From NCBI GenBank assembly GCA_024226105.1, contig JAAELZ010000248.1, positions 1 through 6,723 of the forward strand: a DNA stretch of 6,723 nt. Direction: 5' to 3'. The stretch is from Pseudomonadota bacterium. Lineage in GTDB: Bacteria > Pseudomonadota > Gammaproteobacteria > Arenicellales > Poriferihabitantaceae. Shown one piece after another: positions 5,357 to 6,723 of this stretch (position 1 is the stretch's first letter; every line of letters starts with the position of its first letter). The position numbers and the translations under genes are program-made. The notes beneath the pieces are model-generated. The model made no database searches and was not told the origin of the DNA. It was given only the letters and a program-made list of their open reading frames with translations.

Positions 5357-5394
5357 TTGAAATATACAACTCCCAACCATATATAGTATATAAT
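5357..5394 (+). promoter_or_regulatory. Probable promoter of the thioredoxin gene
   Basis: A -35-like TTGAAA (5357-5362) is followed by overlapping -10 candidates: TATATA (5380-5385, 17-bp spacing), TATAGT (5382-5387, 19 bp) and a perfect TATAAT (5389-5394), which lacks its own good -35. Transcription would start about 30-40 nt before the ATG. The exact -10 box cannot be chosen by eye. Confidence 0.6.
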
Positions 5395-5428
5395 TCAATA
5401 CTAATGTAAGAATCAGGAATATTGCGCT

Positions 5429-5815
5429 ATGAGCAAAGTAATAGAACTCACCAGGGATAACCTGAACGAGGTTATCGACAACAACACGATCGTCATCGTG
5501 GATTTCTGGGCAGAATGGTGTGGTCCGTGTAAATCATTTGCACCCACCTTTGAAGCAACTGCTGAAGATCATGATGATGTTGTGTTCGCAAAAGTGAATA
5601 CCGAAGAACAACAGGAACTGGGCAGTATGTTTCAGATTCGCTCCATCCCGACGCTTATGGTATTCAAAGAGCAAATCGTGGTCTACTCGCAAGCGGGCGC
5701 ATTACCGGCGTCTGCGTTAAAAGACCTCGTCAAGAATGCTGAAGAACTGGATATGGACATGGTTCGAACACAGATCGCTGAAAAAGAGAAAGAAAGCGCG
5801 AAAACGGTGGCGTAA
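5429..5815 (+). CDS. Thioredoxin with a short charged C-terminal tail
   Basis: This is a cytoplasmic dithiol-disulfide reductase of the thioredoxin fold. The active site is FWAEWCGPCKSFAP, with the redox pair C31/C34. The cis-proline is P74 in IRSIPTLMVF. D25 corresponds to the buried Asp of thioredoxins. At 128 residues it is about 20 longer than E. coli TrxA. The fold should end near residue 108, and the remaining DMDMVRTQIAEKEKESAKTVA-type tail (about 109-128) is highly charged and probably helical. There is no signal peptide and no TrxC-type N-terminal zinc motif, which argues against a periplasmic or Trx2 protein. AGGA lies 10 nt before the ATG. It is monocistronic, with a promoter upstream and a strong terminator 22 nt after the stop. 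A housekeeping thioredoxin (trxA) or a paralogue are both possible, so no gene symbol is assigned. Confidence 0.93.
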   Translation: MSKVIELTRDNLNEVIDNNTIVIVDFWAEWCGPCKSFAPTFEATAEDHDDVVFAKVNTEEQQELGSMFQIRSIPTLMVFKEQIVVYSQAGALPASALKDLVKNAEELDMDMVRTQIAEKEKESAKTVA

Positions 5816-5837
5816 ACAACCGCAAAAACCTATTCCT

Positions 5838-5866
5838 AAGGCGCACTCCGGTGCGCCTTTTTTTTT
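5838..5866 (+). terminator. Rho-independent terminator of the thioredoxin gene
   Basis: A 9-bp GC-rich stem (AAGGCGCAC, 5838-5846, with GTGCGCCTT, 5851-5859) carries a TCCG tetraloop. It runs into nine consecutive T (5858-5866). It begins 22 nt after the thioredoxin stop. All features of an intrinsic terminator are present. Confidence 0.95.
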
Positions 5867-5872
5867 CAGCAT

Positions 5873-5890
5873 CCGGGGCTAAAGCCTCGC
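5873..5890. repeat. Second REP-like motif (GGCTAAAGCC)
   Basis: CCGGGGCTAAAG (5873-5884) matches CCGGGGCTGAAG at 4395-4406 in 11 of 12 positions. GGCT-AA-AGCC (5877-5886) is a small palindrome of the same type as the GCTTTAGCC element downstream of serB. It lies directly after the thioredoxin terminator. It looks like a degenerate copy of a dispersed extragenic repeat. Confidence 0.45.
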
Positions 5891-5995
5891 CTCTAATTTG
5901 TGATTTGAAACCCCGTTTAGGGCTTTCCCTTTTGTCTTTGCCAGCACTATGTTCTAATTAGCCCTCAAAATTGTATGTAGCAGCTAATAGAAATA

Positions 5996-6723
5996 ATGCG
6001 TTTCAAACACTCCGCCCGGATTCTATGCAGACTGACCGCTACCTTTAGTTTGCTCAGCCTGGCATTCCCACAATACGCATGGTCAGAATCTGTCGGCACC
6101 CCAAACCAGACACCTGCCCCCGAACTGTTTGACAACATCTGGGAGGGCGCCACGCTCTACCGGAACCCTGATAACCCGACCATTCAGTCTTTCGCCCTGG
6201 TCGGGCGCTATCACGGCCAGTACTGGTCGGTTGATGCGAATCAGGGGGACGCAGATGGCTGGGAGAACCGGCGGATTATTTTCGGCTTTGAGGCTGAGCT
6301 GAGTGAAGAGCTTCTGTTCCAGGCGCAAATGCACGTAAACGATGATCTCTCACCCGTTTATAAAGGGCTTTATGTTGGCTTTTTTAAGTGGACGCCAAAA
6401 CAAAAAGATATCTCCGTTAGTTTTGGCCGGCTTGATTATGTGTATGCTGGCCTCGAACGCACTACCTCGTCGAAGGAAATGGTGACAATAGAACGTGGCC
6501 TGCTGGTTAACCAACTCATGCCCGGTGAAGTGTTTGGTTTATACAGTAAAAAGAAAATCGGCGCACATACAGTTCAGGCCGGCCTGTTTACGGGATCTAC
6601 CAGGGAAGAATTCGGAGATTTTAGTTCGGGTCAGGCTGTCACACTCGGTGTAGGACATGAGCTACCTCTGTTTTATGACCAGGGCAGCCTGCATCTGGAT
6701 TATCTTTACAATGATGGAGACAA
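5996..6723 (+). CDS. Porin O/P-family outer-membrane protein (3' end beyond the window)
   Basis: The frame is open for 242 codons from the ATG to the right edge. The N terminus MRFKHSARILCRLTATFSLL, a hydrophobic core and AWS-ES give a Sec signal peptide cleaved near residue 30. After a short linker, FALVGRYHGQYW (67-78), GWENRRIIFGFEAELSEELLFQAQMHV (88-114), DISVSFGRLDYVYAGLERTTSSKEMVTIERG (138-168) and LMPGEVFGLY (174-183) form alternating beta-strand segments. The L-E-x-x-T-S-S-K...E-R pattern is typical of the OprO/OprP porin family. Known members of that group include the phosphate/pyrophosphate porins of Pseudomonas, but selectivity cannot be inferred because the constriction-loop residues are not resolved here. 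No strong Shine-Dalgarno sequence or promoter is evident; the weak pair TTGTCT/TAATTA (5932-5937, 5955-5960) is the best seen. The start is chosen because it gives the signal peptide. Confidence 0.82.
   Translation, partial: MRFKHSARILCRLTATFSLLSLAFPQYAWSESVGTPNQTPAPELFDNIWEGATLYRNPDNPTIQSFALVGRYHGQYWSVDANQGDADGWENRRIIFGFEAELSEELLFQAQMHVNDDLSPVYKGLYVGFFKWTPKQKDISVSFGRLDYVYAGLERTTSSKEMVTIERGLLVNQLMPGEVFGLYSKKKIGAHTVQAGLFTGSTREEFGDFSSGQAVTLGVGHELPLFYDQGSLHLDYLYNDGD

Overview
The window looks like ordinary chromosomal DNA of a gammaproteobacterium, with moderate GC content by eye and tightly packed genes. The basis is the family types: a SerC/SerB pair, a ChaC-type glutathione-degrading enzyme, a CbbQ/NorQ ATPase, a porin O/P-type outer-membrane protein with a Sec signal, and REP-like GGCTAAAGCC palindromes. 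The CbbQ/NorQ protein would fit a chemoautotrophic or denitrifying lineage, but that is inference and the species cannot be named from the sequence.

Left part (1-1922), all on the minus strand. Reading leftward, the genes are a two-CBS-domain protein, a ChaC-like gamma-glutamylcyclotransferase, a small exported methionine-rich repeat protein, and the N-terminal part of an OmpR/PhoB-type response regulator that runs off the left edge. Hairpins lie between ChaC and the Met-rich gene and between the Met-rich gene and the regulator, so these are probably partly separate transcription units. The second hairpin sits only 24 nt before the regulator start, which suggests attenuation or controlled read-through.

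Gap (1923-2347). This is the only long stretch without a confident gene. It is G+T-rich and holds a near-palindrome, two small hairpins, a quadruplex-type G-tract cluster, an unconvincing 76-codon frame, and a near-consensus sigma70 promoter for serC.

Middle (2348-4370), plus strand. serC and serB overlap by 8 nt and form a compact serine-biosynthesis operon covering the last two steps from 3-phosphohydroxypyruvate to serine. serA is not in the window. A REP-like/terminator hairpin region (4378-4431) separates serB from a convergent CbbQ/NorQ-family AAA+ gene that has no VWA-domain partner beside it.

Right part (5244-6723). A divergent, AT-rich intergenic region drives a thioredoxin gene with a charged C-terminal tail, followed by a textbook intrinsic terminator. 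After a second REP-like motif comes the start of a porin O/P-family outer-membrane protein, cut by the right edge.

Most of the window is conventional. The parts most worth a second look are the His/Cys-free MxxM repeat protein beside a response regulator, the orphan CbbQ/NorQ ATPase, and the unexplained gap upstream of serC. No complete new multi-gene system is evident.
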